Of a stretch of 64,000 bases of DNA, positions 46,639 to 58,956 are shown in pieces; the stretch's first letter is position 1; the number at the start of each line of letters is the position of its first letter. Below the pieces are notes generated by a model that was not told the origin of the DNA, did no database searches, and worked only from the letters and a program-made list of their open reading frames with translations. Made by a program: the position numbers and the translations under genes. Source of the stretch: Tanytarsus gracilentus (Eukaryota; Arthropoda; Insecta; Diptera; Chironomidae); NCBI GenBank assembly GCA_038502055.1, contig JAXRKN010000037.1:5302501-5366500 (forward strand), in the 5' to 3' direction.

Positions 46639-47376
46639 AATTGAGCTTTAGTGTTATGATTTTTATGTATGTGTTTATTTAAATATTTCCTTAAATTAAG
46701 CAGAATATACGTGAATAAATTAAATAATTTCTTTTGTTGTTGATTTTAAATTTTTTTGACGGTCTTTTGCCGTTGATTTTTTCGGCGGGAAAATTTATTT
46801 CAATTTCAAAAAATACGTTACAAATTTTTTCACGAAGTTCAATAACCTTGCGAAAAAATTCAACCTTGCCTTGTGATGAAAAAAAGAAGAAAAATTTATG
46901 ATCATATGGAGTATGGACTTTAATCTTTAATCTTTTTGTTTGTCACAAACTACACTTTGTGCCTTTATTCAACTGCAACAATTTTAAAGACTAATTTTCA
47001 TTAAAAATGAATTTCCAAAAAATTCATTCAATTACTTTTTTTCCTTTCTGGTAAATTTGCTTAAAATACACCAAATAACAGCAACCGTTCAATTACAATG
47101 TAGTTAGATTTTGAGCATTATGTTACATCAATGGATGATGATCTCACATTTTTTCTATATTTATGAGGGAAGAATGTTGTTTAAAAGAGGAAAAACCATT
47201 TGTTTCGAAAAATAATTTTTAAAAATCTCAGGTTTCACTTTTTTTAAAAAAATGTTTCTTTTTATATATTATTGCGTGGGATTGAAGACTGTATTTTTCA
47301 AAAATAATGGTTGGTTGGTGTACACTTATTCTTATATACACGGTTTAATTTTTGAAGACTTCATGGAGGCTCTTCT
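46639..47376. other. Intergenic region upstream of NSMCE1
   Basis: It holds the NSMCE1 promoter and the 3' UTR of the downstream phosphotransferase gene, both on the minus strand. No other gene is seen. Confidence 0.5.
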
Positions 47377-48995
47377 TTACTTTCTAAAATTTGTCGTTTT
47401 ATTATTATTGTTAATTGAAGTTTTTGGCGGATAAGGAATCTTTAAGATATCTATGTTGAGATGAGATGACATTTCGAGACAGACGGTACTAAAAAAAATA
47501 AAGAAATGTTAATAATTCATCAATTATGAGCCAACTTGTTACTCACCTGCAATATCCAATTAAATCATATGTGCACCATAAGAAGGCAATCCAGAGCACA
47601 TAATATTCGTTGATGAATTCATTGAAGTATTGATTGAGAAAAAGAATGAGCGGTCCATAAAGACCTGGATCGAGTAAATTCATTTCACTTTTACTCATGT
47701 GCGCGACGACAAGACGACATGATACTTTTGCGGAAAGCACACCAAACGTTAATAAATAGAGAACGGGATGATTTAAATAGAGTTCTGAGCCCGACTTCTC
47801 CGCAATGATAAATGCAGGGATAATCACGAGGAGAAATGGAAGAATTGGAGAAATTATACTTGTGCCAGCGACAGTTGAGCCATTCTTCCCAATGCCTCCA
47901 TTACGTACGGTTTGTGCGAAATTAACAAGCACTATCGACGCTGTACAAAATGAAAACGAGGCAACAATGAACCATATGGAAATGCCTCCCAATATTTTCA
48001 TATGCCAAGCATGAGGTCCAAGGAAGTATGATACTAAGTGTATGCCAATGATACACAATTGTGCTTCAGTTACATCGAATCTGCCAAATTTAAGGCATCC
48101 GGTACTAAAATGAGAATTTATTAGTCGCTCTAAATAGACAGATAGACTTCAAGGTCATTAACAGACTAATTATACTCACATGTAAGTCTGCCAATGAGCG
48201 ACATAAAATAAAACGACTGCAGTAGCGCAATTCAACATCATGACATAGGGATGTTGACCAAGTCCTCCCGCGCAACAAGCTGCTATGCTTACGAATATTG
48301 TCGATATAGAATCACATCCATGATCAAAAAGTTCACCAAGTGGCGATGAGTTGTTTGTGCGACGAGCTTGTTTACCATCTGCAAAAAAAAGAGAGAAATT
48401 CCGTTAAGCGTTAATTTATAGAGCAGAACAAGAGAGATGCGTGTGTGTTCAACATACCGATAGCGTCAAGACTTTGATAAATAAATAATCCTATTGCACA
48501 CGATAAGTAACACCATCGTGGTGCATCAGTTTTAGCGTCGGGAGCATGATAGAGCAATAGTAATGATGTCACTATATTCACTAAAAGTCCAACAATTGTC
48601 AATGCATTAGGAGCTACCCAGAGAGGTGTCTTTGAAACAAGCCAACACCACCACGGTTGAAGGAAAGCATCCATAAAACTGTTTGATGTGCAATTATATT
48701 TGTGCTCACTATATAATTATTATTAATAATCGAGTGCAAAAAATAGAAAAGAAAAAAAAGAAAATCAGGTTACACTCTTGAACTTTTCATCATCATCATC
48801 ATTAAATGTGTCATACGATGTTCTAAAGTGAAAAGTCTTTACGTAGATTATTCGCTTATCACTTACTTCCTATCTATCACATTGCAGTAAGTCTTAAGTA
48901 AATAGAAAAATAGTATATATATTTTTTTTGGCAATAACTTACCTCAACTTTTTGAGTTGATTTTTCGATAATATGCTCTTCCTGTACCATAACAT
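47377..48995 (-). CDS. bbc: Choline/ethanolamine phosphotransferase (bbc/CEPT1-like)
   Basis: It makes phosphatidylcholine or phosphatidylethanolamine from diacylglycerol and a CDP-alcohol in ER/Golgi membranes. Exons are 48943-48995, 48458-48708, 48180-48378, 47547-48104 and 47377-47488, giving 390 residues. The start (MLWYRKSILSKNQLKKL) was chosen because the splice joins KKL to SEHKYNCTS, as in the fly protein; an inner ATG at 48674 would cut this off. The CDP-alcohol motif is complete: Asp102-Gly103, Ala106-Arg107, Gly116, Asp120 and Asp124. LQPWWCWLVSKTPLWVAPN, GVGKNGST-like GIGKNGSTVAGTS and VVAHMSKSEM are family hallmarks. Several membrane helices are evident. Confidence 0.92.
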
Positions 48996-49300
48996 CTTCA
49001 GGTATTTTTTGTCTTTTGTCACTTTGGCTATAAAGGTTTCAGTTATGATCTTAACAAATATGCATTATATCCTTATAAATTAAATAATTCAATTTAAATT
49101 CTCGCTTGGAAAAAAAATGTTCCAACACACTCGAGAGTCTTTTCACTCATCTAATTTCCCCCTCGATTTCAAAAATTTGCCGTTGAGCTTTTTATTTAGT
49201 TTTAATTAGAATTTTAGAAATTGATTCAATAATTTTTATCTTTTTTTGCGAAATTAAACAATTTTTTTTACAATTCCAATTAAAATACCACCACTGAACT
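48996..49300. other. Short intergenic region, bbc to COQ2
   Basis: About 305 bp holding the bbc promoter/5' UTR and the COQ2 3' UTR on the same strand. No further feature is seen. Confidence 0.5.
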
Positions 49301-50524
49301 TTATTCACTATTTTCGCTATTTTCTAGTCTCACAACATGCGATGAATTTATGCTCTTTAAAATTTGCGTTGTATTTTTATTTTGTGCTGTTTCAGGATCT
49401 TGTAGAAAAATTCCGCCAACGACGCCTAAAAATATAATTAGACCAACGTGATTGTTGGAGATGAATTTTCGTGCACAGTCTGAAGGATTATCAATATTAA
49501 GCGTGTAGATCTAAAAGTGAAATAATTAATTAAATAATCATTAACTCATTCACTTATTTACCTGTTGAGCTATATGCGCTCCAACAACTCCAAGAGATGC
49601 ATAGTATGGCCATGTCATATCACAAACGTGTCCCGTAGTAAGTAGACACGAGGTCATTACACAGCAAAATCCAGTCAGCCATTTTTTAGTGTCCTTTCCG
49701 AATCTTAAAGCTGTCGATTTGACGCCTACGATCAGATCATCAATTCGATCTTGATGAGCGTATATTGTATCGTAGATAACTGTCCAGCTTATTCCGGCGG
49801 CATAAAGAGGCAAGCACGCGGCCCAATTTACATCTCCATGGACGGCACAATATCCAAGCAATGCACCCCAGTTAAAAGTCATTCCAAGTATGAACTGCGG
49901 CCAATTTGTTATTCTCTTCATTAGAGGATACACAATTACTAATCCCAGTGAGCTTGCGCCAAGGAGAATTGTATTCCAATTGAGCTCAAGCAGTATCAAG
50001 AGTCCGAAGCTTAATTGAAAACCAAGGAAAAACCAAGCGTCTAAATTCGTCATCTCTTTGGTCACCAACGGTCGTGAACTTGTTCTCGAGACTTTTCCAT
50101 CAATATCCCTATCCCACATGTCATTTATTGTACATCCAGCTCCACGCATAATAACAGCACCGGCTGCGAATAAACTCAACATATAGAGATCCGGTAAACA
50201 TCCCGGCGATGCACTTAAAGCTATCGACCATCCACAAGGCCAAAAAAGAAGAAATGATCCAATAGGTCGATCTAATCGCATAATTCTAAAGTATGGATTA
50301 TTTCTTATGGAACTAATTGCAGTTTTAACTAAGCTCTCATCTCTCTGCTGCTTCTGATGAAATAGTCTTGGTTCCAATGACTTTTGTTGATGTAAAATTT
50401 TGCAACTGATTGGCAAAATTAATGTGTGGTGATTTATTTTTGGTATTCTGAGCGTCCTGCAGCTTAACACTTTTTGCCATCCACTTGGAACTATCAATCG
50501 GTATGCGCTGAGTCTCGATATCAT
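49301..50524 (-). CDS. Coq2: COQ2 4-hydroxybenzoate polyprenyltransferase
   Basis: It attaches the polyprenyl tail to 4-hydroxybenzoate in ubiquinone synthesis in the inner mitochondrial membrane. Exons are 49562-50524 and 49301-49510, giving 390 residues. The N-terminus (about residues 1-70) is basic and hydroxylated without acidic clusters at the start, as a mitochondrial targeting sequence would be. PYFRIMRLDRPIGSFLLFWP opens the UbiA fold. The first Asp-rich motif is NDMWDRDIDGKVSRTSSRPL (Asp135, 138, 140, 142) and the second is YDTIYAHQDRIDD (Asp252, 259, 262, 263). IYTLNIDNPSDCARKFISN near the end is typical of insect COQ2. It lies 187 bp head to head from U2SURP. Confidence 0.95.
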
Positions 50525-50711
50525 CCTTTTTGACCATTAAGTTGCGTTTAATCTTAAATAATTTAAATTATTTTGATTTTCTTCAATTACATTTTATTGC
50601 GTTAGAAGTGACTGAGAAGAAAAATTATTTTGTGACTGCGTCTTGACTTTTCTGTCAATAAACAAAAAAAATATTTTGAAAACGTGAAAAAATCTGAAAA
50701 CTAATGGAAAG
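50525..50711. promoter_or_regulatory. Bidirectional promoter, COQ2 / U2SURP
   Basis: Only 187 bp separate the two start codons, so both promoters and 5' UTRs must lie here. No TATA box is evident; the sequence is A/T-rich. Confidence 0.65.
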
Positions 50712-53506
50712 ATGTTGAAAAAAATGTCAAAGAAGGAACTCGAAGAGAAAAGGAGACGCGAGGAGGAAGAACAGACGGCCTCAGTCTTTAAAGACTTTGT
50801 AGAAACTTTTCAAAATGCCGGAGCTTCGGGATCTTCAAAAGTTTGGGTTTCGGCTGGAACTTACGACGCTGGATCGAGAAAAGAAGACACAAAAGAAAAG
50901 GGTAAACTCTATAAGCCAACTCCAAGAGGAGTTTCCGATGATAAGAGCAGTTTAGCGGCTCAAGAATATGCCAAAATGATGGCATCCGATCAGAAGAAGG
51001 ATTTGACATCACTAGGCAAGAAGAAGGCACAGGAAAAGAAGAAATCTAATCTTGAGCTATTCAAGGAGGAACTGAAACAAATGCAGGAAGAACGTCAAGA
51101 GCGACATAAATATAAAACTGTTGCACGCACAATGATGCAAACTCAAATTCATACAGTTTTGGAGAATCCGGAACCGATTTATAGGGACACACAAGAGCCG
51201 CAAGGGTCATTCGATACTGGAGATCCCAACACGACTAATCTTTATTTGGGCAATCTGAATCCGAAAATAACCGAGCAACAATTAATGGAGCTCTTTGGAA
51301 AGTTTGGTCCACTAGCGAGTGTCAAAATTATGTGGCCACGCTCTGAAGAAGAAAAGTCGAGAGGAAGAAATTGTGGATTTGTTGCTTTCATGGCTCGAAA
51401 AGACGCTGAACGTGCATTGAGGAAATTAAGTGGAAAGGATATCATGAGCTACGAGATGAGACTCGGGTGGGGTAAAGCAGTTCCGATTATGTCACAGCCC
51501 ATTTATGTTCCACCAAAACTTCAACAATACGCAATGCCGCCGCCCAGAACTGGATTGCCTTTTAACGCTCAGCCATTGGGTGGTGATTTATCGAACTTGG
51601 AACATCTCGATGTTAAAGCTTACATGCATGACGAGGAAAAGAGAAAGGAGGTCGATGAAGTCCTTGCTAAGTCCATTATTAAAGTTGTTATTCCGACCGA
51701 GCGACCGCTGTTGATGCTCATTCACAGAATGATTGAATTCGTCATACGAGAAGGTCCAATGTTTGAGGCATTAATTATGTCGCGTGAGATAAGCAATCCT
51801 TTGTTTCGATTTCTCTACGAAAATGAGAGTCCATCACACGTCTATTATCGCTGGAGACTATTTTCAATCCTGCAAGGTGACTCGCCAAACGAGTGGAACG
51901 AAAAAGAGTTTAGAATGTTTAAAGGATCGTCAATTTGGCAGCCGCCAAAAATGAATTTCTTTCATCAAGGCATGCCAGAAGAACTCATTTCGGACGATGA
52001 AATAGAGCCGTGTAAGGGTCAACTTTCGGTAGCTCAAAGAAATCGCCTCGAAGACTTAATACGGCACTTGACACCCGACCGAAGTAAAATCGCTGATGCC
52101 ATGATATTTTGCATTGAACACGCTGAAGCTGCCGATGAAATTTGCGATTGCATAGCTGAGTCATTGCTTAATCCCGAGACAGCGATTTATAAGAAAATCG
52201 CACGAATCTATTTGGTTTCGGATATTCTCCATAACTGCACTGTAAAAGTTCAAAATGCAAGCTTTTTTAGGAAATCGTAAGTGCTAATAATAAATTTAAA
52301 TTGTCTTATTTTAAATTTTAATTTTAGAATGGAGAGAAATCTCGTCGATATGTTTCGTGGTCTCTTCGAGAGCTATAAAATGCTCGAAAGTAGATTGAAA
52401 GCAGAAGGCTATAAAGTGAGAATAATGAAAATATTCCGCACGTGGGAGGAGTGGGCTGTTTATAGTCGAGATTTTTTGATTAAACTGCAAAATACATTCT
52501 TGGGTGTTGTAACGGTTGATGAGAGTGGTGGTGCTGGTGGTGAGCAGCACGTGTCAGATCACGAGGACGAAGATTTGGATGGAACTCCTCTGGATGGAGC
52601 TGCTTTGTTGAAGGGCGCATTAATGAGAGGCATACCTACACCTGAAGAAAGATCCGACGCTGAAGACGATGACATTGATGGAATTCCATGTGAGATTAAA
52701 TTTATTTATTAAATTATTTTTTATTCAAATTTAAATCTTAGTGGACGAAAACATTGATGGAATACCACTTGAATCTTCTCACACGAAAGCATCATCGTCG
52801 TCAACGGGTTTCTTAAAATCAAAGTGGGAGGAACTTGACCCAGTGCAAGTGGCACATCAAGCTATTACGACATCAAAATGGGAATTTGATCCTGTCGCTC
52901 CCGAGCCACCCAAAATATCATCAATTTGCAATTACGATAATAGTAGCAGTGACGAAAGTGACAGTGAAGAAAAACGCAAGCGATTACGGGAAATTGAAAT
53001 CAAAATTGTCGAGTATCAAGATGAACTTGAGAGTGGGAGGAGGTTGGAGAAATCGGGTTACACAATTTCAGAGCAGGTCGAACATTTTCGAAGGAAACTT
53101 CTTAGAAAAGCCGATAAGCATGATTCAGACTCTCAACATTCGGCAACTGAACGCTATGCTTCTTCTTCGTCGAGTAAACGAGATCGAATTAAAAAAAGTT
53201 CTTCGAGTGAACGAAGAGTAAAAAAATTACGGAGATCACCGTCGTCTGAAAGAGAAAAATATCATCACACAAAACACGTAAGATCGCGATCTCCACATTC
53301 ACCGACTCTTTCATCAAAGTCATCAAAGTAATTATTCTAAAATAAAATTTGTCATTTTTAAGTCATAAAATCTCTTTATTAATTACAGACACCGGCGTGG
53401 ACGTTCGAGAAGCTATTCAAATTCGCCAGTTAGATCGTCGCATAGCCGACGAAGATCGAGATCTCCTATAACATCGTCATCACACAAATCACGACATAGA
53501 CATTAA
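50712..53506 (+). CDS. U2SURP: U2 snRNP-associated SURP protein (SR140)
   Basis: This splicing factor associates with U2 snRNP. Exons are 50712-52276, 52328-52689, 52742-53327 and 53389-53506, giving about 876 residues. An N-terminal coiled, charged part ends in a canonical RRM at about 175-255 (RNP2 LYLGNL; RNP1-like RGRNCGFVAF). A SURP motif follows at about 333-378 (MLIHRMIEFVIREGPMFEALI). Then a CID-type helical domain (from about 438, with RNRLEDLIRHLTPDRSKIADAM) continues into exon 2. Repeated DIDGIP/NIDGIPL acidic motifs and a C-terminal Arg/Ser region complete the family layout. The ATG at 50724 (MSKKELEEKRRR) is an equally possible start. Confidence 0.94.
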
Positions 53507-54246
53507 GTGTGCAAAATTTAACGCTGTAAAGTAATACACTTCAATAAAAAAGATTTTTTCCTTTATTTTTCTTTTTATTAATAAAATCTCTCAGATGATT
53601 ATTTTGAAAGTTACAGATACATTAAAAATTGAAAAATTAATCAGCAAAATGAGTGGCTTCAAAGATTAGGTAACAAAAAAATTTAGTTTTTTTAACCCCC
53701 CACGGTATTATCATTTTTAAATTAAGAGTTTGTTACAAAACCTTTAGAGTTACTCGCTCTCAAATTGACAACTTAAGAATTATTACTCGCTTCAAAAGTT
53801 GACAATTTTTTTCCTACTTTAAAACACTCGAAACCATAAATTTATATTTTTTTATTTCATTATTTTTCGTCGTCTTCGAGAAGATTTTTTCCTTTTTTTT
53901 GTAACATAGCATAAGTCATAACATAAAAATAGAAGAAGAAGTAAAATAATTATTTACATAAAGGTAATAATAGGAAAATTATGTTAATTAATTAGCAATT
54001 AATTGTGTTTTGTAAAACGCTCTTCTGCATGTGCGTGTCGTTGTCTCAAATTATTTTTTTTATATTAAAACGTGAGTAAGTACTGAATTAGTGTGTATAC
54101 GAAAGAATAGATTGAATAATAATGTGTGTGTGTGTGTGTGTGTGTGTAGTTAGAGTGTGTATAAATTGCACTTTCAAACGCAAAGATAAAAATATTTCCA
54201 ACAAATGTAATTTTATAGAAAGCTTTCAAGAAGTGTCGAAGGATAT
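53507..54246. other. Convergent 3' UTR region with TG microsatellite
   Basis: It lies between the U2SURP stop and the stop of the repeat protein on the other strand. It contains AATAAA near 53543 for U2SURP and a (TG)n run at 54123-54149, which lies in the 3' UTR of the minus-strand gene. No coding signal. Confidence 0.55.
54123..54149 (+). repeat. (TG)n microsatellite
   Basis: An uninterrupted 27-bp dinucleotide run, likely polymorphic. Confidence 0.9.
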
Positions 54247-55773
54247 TTAACCGAAAAGTTTGACACTCTTCATCATGTTATTTTGGACGCCTTGAATTTG
54301 TTGCTTTGATTGAACTACGCGGCGTGTTTGTTGTCCACTCTCAGAGATTTCTTCCTCGACGGCATCATAAAATTCGCGGGTTTGTACGGATGTGGCGCCA
54401 TTCAATTTCTTGGTTGTGGTTGTTTGTCTATAGCCATTGTTAATGCGTTCAACGACAATTGTTGAAGTTGAGCCATCGGCATTCTTTTGAACTTGCGGGG
54501 GTTGTGAAGCTAAAACAGACAAGTTATTGCGAATAGCCATAGCTTGCTCGTGATCAACTTGCTCCTCAACGGCATCGTAGAACTCACGAGTTGAGGTTTT
54601 TGTTGAGCCATCTGAGAAGACGGTGGTTGAAATTTCACGATAACCTTTGTCGGTTTTTTCACGAACAACAGTTGTGACACCTTCAGAGTTGTCACGAGCC
54701 ATCAAAGCGGCCTTTTGTTGCTCTTCAAGGACCTTTTTCGTGGTTTTCTTTGTGATTTTCTTAGTCTCAAATTGTCCATTTTCCTGGGACTCCTGGATTT
54801 GATGAACCTGTTGTACTTGAACTTGAGCCACTTGTTCTTCCTCGTCAATGCTCTGTTGTTCGGCAACTGCCTTCTTTGATGACTTCTTCTTTGTCTTCTT
54901 ACTTGATGATGTTGTTTCTGACTCCTCGAGAGATTCCTCATTATATTGTGACTTGATAACTCTCTCCTTAACAACCATACGAATTGAAGTGGGTTCATGG
55001 ACAAGAATTTCACTAGTCTCAATAACTTCCTTCTCCTTTGGATAGAAAATAATGTTGGTAATTGACTTGTGTCCTCCCTTTGGCAACTTGGTGGTCTTTA
55101 TTTCCTTGTGTCCGCTTCCATCTGGGAAAGGTTCACGAGTAACAGTGACTTCATTTCCATCATCATCTTCATATTGTTCAATGACCTCTTGATTCAAGTT
55201 TACAATCTTCTTGACCTTCTTCTTCTTTCCAGACTTGGTTGTTGTGGTCTCTTCAACGACTTGCTGCTCTGATTTTGGAACTTCGACAGCATCGTAATAG
55301 AACTTGGTGGTTTTCTTTTGTGAACCGTCAGGGAAGATTGTGGTTATGATTTCTTTATAGCCACCATCGAAGGCCTCGCGGACAATGTCACTTGCACCTT
55401 CAACCTTTTGCTTCTTCTTCTTCTTTTTGCCATCCTTGCCAGTGACCATTTCGTCGGTGGACGTTGGAGGTGGTGGAGCTTTTGCTCTCAACTCAGCCAA
55501 CTGTTCCTCGCTAATTTCCTCTTCTTGAACATCCTCCTCAACTTCTTCCTCGTCTTCAACGCAAGGCTTATAAGTACGAACCATTGTGGTCGTACGCTTG
55601 CCAATTTTATCACTAACCCATTCTTTGTGGGTGATTATTTGCTGGAAACCTTCATCAACGCGTTTGGTAACAATTTTAATGTTGTTAGCTTCGTCAAATG
55701 AATCAATTTCGTCTTCGTCGCCGAGTAATTCGGACAATTCTTCATAGGATGATGGTGGCACAGATGTAACCAT
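54247..55773 (-). CDS. 508-residue repeat protein with FFAT motifs, unrecognised
   Basis: One long exon encodes a highly charged protein (Glu, Lys, Thr-rich, little hydrophobic core). It contains five degenerate repeats of about 30-35 residues built around a GYREIxTTxFxDGSxKxxTxxFYDAVE-like pattern, at about residues 37-68, 129-164, 211-247, 369-403 and 439-473. Repeats 4 and 5 end in perfect EFYDAVE (397-403 and 467-473); repeat 2 ends in FYYDAVE. This is the FFAT core that binds VAP proteins. Lys-rich linkers and a Gln-rich tail are also present. The ATG follows a possible acceptor (AATCAG, 4 bases upstream), so a 5' UTR exon is likely. I do not recognise the gene; a cytoskeletal or muscle role would be a guess. 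Exons at 58957-60024 may belong to the same locus. Confidence 0.85.
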   Translation of the reverse strand: MVTSVPPSSYEELSELLGDEDEIDSFDEANNIKIVTKRVDEGFQQIITHKEWVSDKIGKRTTTMVRTYKPCVEDEEEVEEDVQEEEISEEQLAELRAKAPPPPTSTDEMVTGKDGKKKKKKQKVEGASDIVREAFDGGYKEIITTIFPDGSQKKTTKFYYDAVEVPKSEQQVVEETTTTKSGKKKKVKKIVNLNQEVIEQYEDDDGNEVTVTREPFPDGSGHKEIKTTKLPKGGHKSITNIIFYPKEKEVIETSEILVHEPTSIRMVVKERVIKSQYNEESLEESETTSSSKKTKKKSSKKAVAEQQSIDEEEQVAQVQVQQVHQIQESQENGQFETKKITKKTTKKVLEEQQKAALMARDNSEGVTTVVREKTDKGYREISTTVFSDGSTKTSTREFYDAVEEQVDHEQAMAIRNNLSVLASQPPQVQKNADGSTSTIVVERINNGYRQTTTTKKLNGATSVQTREFYDAVEEEISESGQQTRRVVQSKQQIQGVQNNMMKSVKLFG

Positions 55774-57063
55774 TTTGCTGATTTAAATTATTTTTTTTTA
55801 TTGTGCTAACTCTTGAACTGGTGTAGTTTCTTGCGGTGTGTCTGTATCTGATGTGTGAGAGATTAATTGTTATGTCTTCGATTTATTTTCGTTTCCTTTT
55901 CTGATCAATAACTACTGTTAAATTTGTGTTATATACATCGATTCATGTGTTGAGTGTAATTTATAGATGAAGAGCGAAGTGTTAAATAAGGAGAGAAATG
56001 ATAAAGAGGGAAAATTCCAATATTAGTCACTACATCAAGGTACATCTAATTTGTACGTGAATTTTATTTAATTTCAATTTTATTGCTGTATTTTTTCTAC
56101 TTATCTCCAATTGTTATAATTTTCAATATTAATTTTTAAAATTTCACGCTTTAATTAATTGCCAACTCAACTGTTAGTCTAATATTATGGAATGATTTAT
56201 TTAAACGAATGACTCGTCCTGAGCTATCGGATTAGCAGCTATGCGAAAACACTGAAAAAATCCTTTGGTTAGTATTAACCATTTCGGTGATTGTTATTCG
56301 TTAGTATAATCGACATTTAAGCGGTAATGGCGGTGTCGCCGTGATTTTTTCTTATCTAGAATGGTTAAGAAATTTTTATAAATTTAATTATTTTTGGGTA
56401 ACCTGAAAAATAATTTCTTAAAAGCAAAATCACAAGATTTAAATGAAATTAGGAGATAAATGATTAACCTTTAAAAAGAGTGCGATTAAAAAATGATAAA
56501 ATAAAAAAATTCAAATTTTACGTCAAATTGTTCTTTATTAATGTTCATTTTAGAGAGAATTTTTTTCAATTTTTCTTTAATGTTAATTCCTTTTTGCTTC
56601 AAATGAACACAATTTTTTTATAATGGGATTTTATAATTATTAAAAAAAGCAACAACAACAAATTAAAATTTTGTATATAAAGAGTTTGGCAAGAGGTAAA
56701 AATGGCGATTAATTTTAAAAGTTATGAATCCTTAAAAAATAATAAATAAGTTTATAATAAAAAAAATTGCACGGGTAATTAGTGATCAATTATGCCAGAC
56801 TTATGTGTGTTTGTGACTATTGCAGTATGACATATTTCTACATCAGTGCATAGAAAAGTCCAATTAATATTGAAATGAGTAAGATTATGATGCCCGAATA
56901 AAATGTGAAATCTAATCGAGAATATAAAGAAGGGAGAGGAGAAAATTTTTTGAGTCTTTTTGTGCATTAAAATTTTCAATGTGCTATGGACTAAGGGTTG
57001 ATGATTTTATTATATGTGACACAAATAGTGATGCAGGTGAGTGATAATGTTTGCCATTTTCCT

Positions 57064-57095
<32 letters not shown>

Positions 57096-58956
57096 GATTG
57101 AATTTTATCGCTATTTAATGTTAAAACTACACCGTAAAACAGTCAATAAATTAAAAGAAAGATCGACGAACTGAAAAAATAATTTTGTCATTTTTTGCTT
57201 TTTACTTTCATGCGAGACATTTTCCAGAAATTATGTTCAATATTATTTTGAAAAAATATTCTTTTTATTGCCAGTTTGAAAATGATTTTTTTGTCACCTG
57301 TTCAACTCAATCAACAAGTTGAAAATTTGCGTCTTGACAAGCTTTACTGTAACTAATTATGCGCGTGAAGATTTATGATTTTCTCTATAAATTTAGGTTT
57401 CAATGTAAACATGAATAGAGCACACTTGAAAAAGAATCTCGTTGATCTTTGTGGTGTTGTTTTTATTTTCTGTATTGAGATTGATTTATTTTTATGATTC
57501 TTGCTTTTCTATATGCGATTACATTATAAAAATTTCACAGCATTATAATAGTGTAAAATTGATGAAAGTTTCAATTTATAAAAAGAAGAACCTTCAAAAT
57601 GGTTTAAATAGAAAAAAAAGAGGGAAAAATTTTAAGGCAAAGCATGGGCAATCATGAGAAATGAAAACACATCATCGAAGGCACTGAATATTTGATGTGA
57701 ATGTGTGTATTTTAGATCTTTAACATTTTGTGTGGGTGTTTTTACATCATTTGTAAAATGTGTTTGTGAAAAAGAAGCGGAAATTTACAAAAAAAAATTA
57801 CTATAAACTAATATAAAAGAACACAAAAAATAATAATTTTTCAAATTATCTCACTTCGAAGTGCATTCAATTCAACATTGTTGCCCATCCATTTTACATA
57901 ATATTTCTACCAATTGAAGAGAGAGTGATGGGGGGATGAGAGTGGAGAAAATTTCTTCTTTTTATGGCACAAAATTTATCGAAAATCTAATTTGAGAAAT
58001 GATAAAAATTTCTGACTAAGCTAATGAACAAGAACCTGGAAGAAAGAGAAAGAGACATCAGCATAAATTGAATGCACCCAAAATGTAAATGAATTTGAAA
58101 AAAATCCTAACTTTAAATTTGTGAGATGAGATTTCTAATAATGCAAATTTTTTATGATAAAATTATGGACGAATTTAGGACTTAAAACTCAATATAAAAT
58201 CTATCAATTGATGTGTGCATTTGGAAGAAATCGTGTTGTTATTAATTTTACATTTTGTATGCTTAAAAATTCATTTTTTTTTGTTTTCACTATCTGAGGC
58301 CGAAAAGGAGGAGAATTTCACCAAAAACCTTTTAATAAGCGTAAGCTTACTCTAGCGTTATTTACGCTTGCGATCTAAAAAGCGGAAAAAAATTTGAAGA
58401 GAAAAATAATTTTTTTTGAATGGCTATTTTTGAGGGGTTTAAAAAAGCTATTAAAGAAAAAATTAGTTGTGGATATAACTTGTGACTTGTTTTGAGATTC
58501 TGAATAGTTTTTTTGATCACTTTTTTTAAGATTTAAAATTTTATTCCTACTCAATAATTTTACGAGTGCATTCTTAAAATATCCTGTCATGGATTAATGA
58601 TCTTTTAATAGCTTAATTTTTAACTGCCAACCGGATGTCACAAATTACTTCGAAATATTTTTTCATTTTTCCTCCAATTAAAATTTTCTTCGCCTCTAAT
58701 CACTCAACTTTTTTTTATATCCACCACTAATTTTCACAGTCGTTAAAAAAATTGAGGAGTTTCGAAAAAAATTAATTTGCACAATTAACAACAACAGCAA
58801 CTAGTAAATCAAAAGTAATTAATCAAATTAGAGAGAGTGTGAAAAAATTATATAGAAAAATATCTTGTGGCGATTTTTAAGAGAGAGATGAAAATTCAAG
58901 AAAAATCTAATAAATTTAGACTTTTTGACTGTTTTAAAAACTCAATAATAATTTAC
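55774..58956. other. Non-coding region or intron between the two minus-strand exon groups
   Basis: I found no further exon on either strand. It is AT-rich and contains a (GA)n run at 57065-57094. If the exons at 58957-60024 and the 508-residue exon belong to one gene, this is an intron of it. Confidence 0.45.
57065..57094 (+). repeat. (GA)n microsatellite
   Basis: A 30-bp GA/CT run. In insects such runs can bind GAGA-type factors; here that is only a possibility. Confidence 0.85.
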
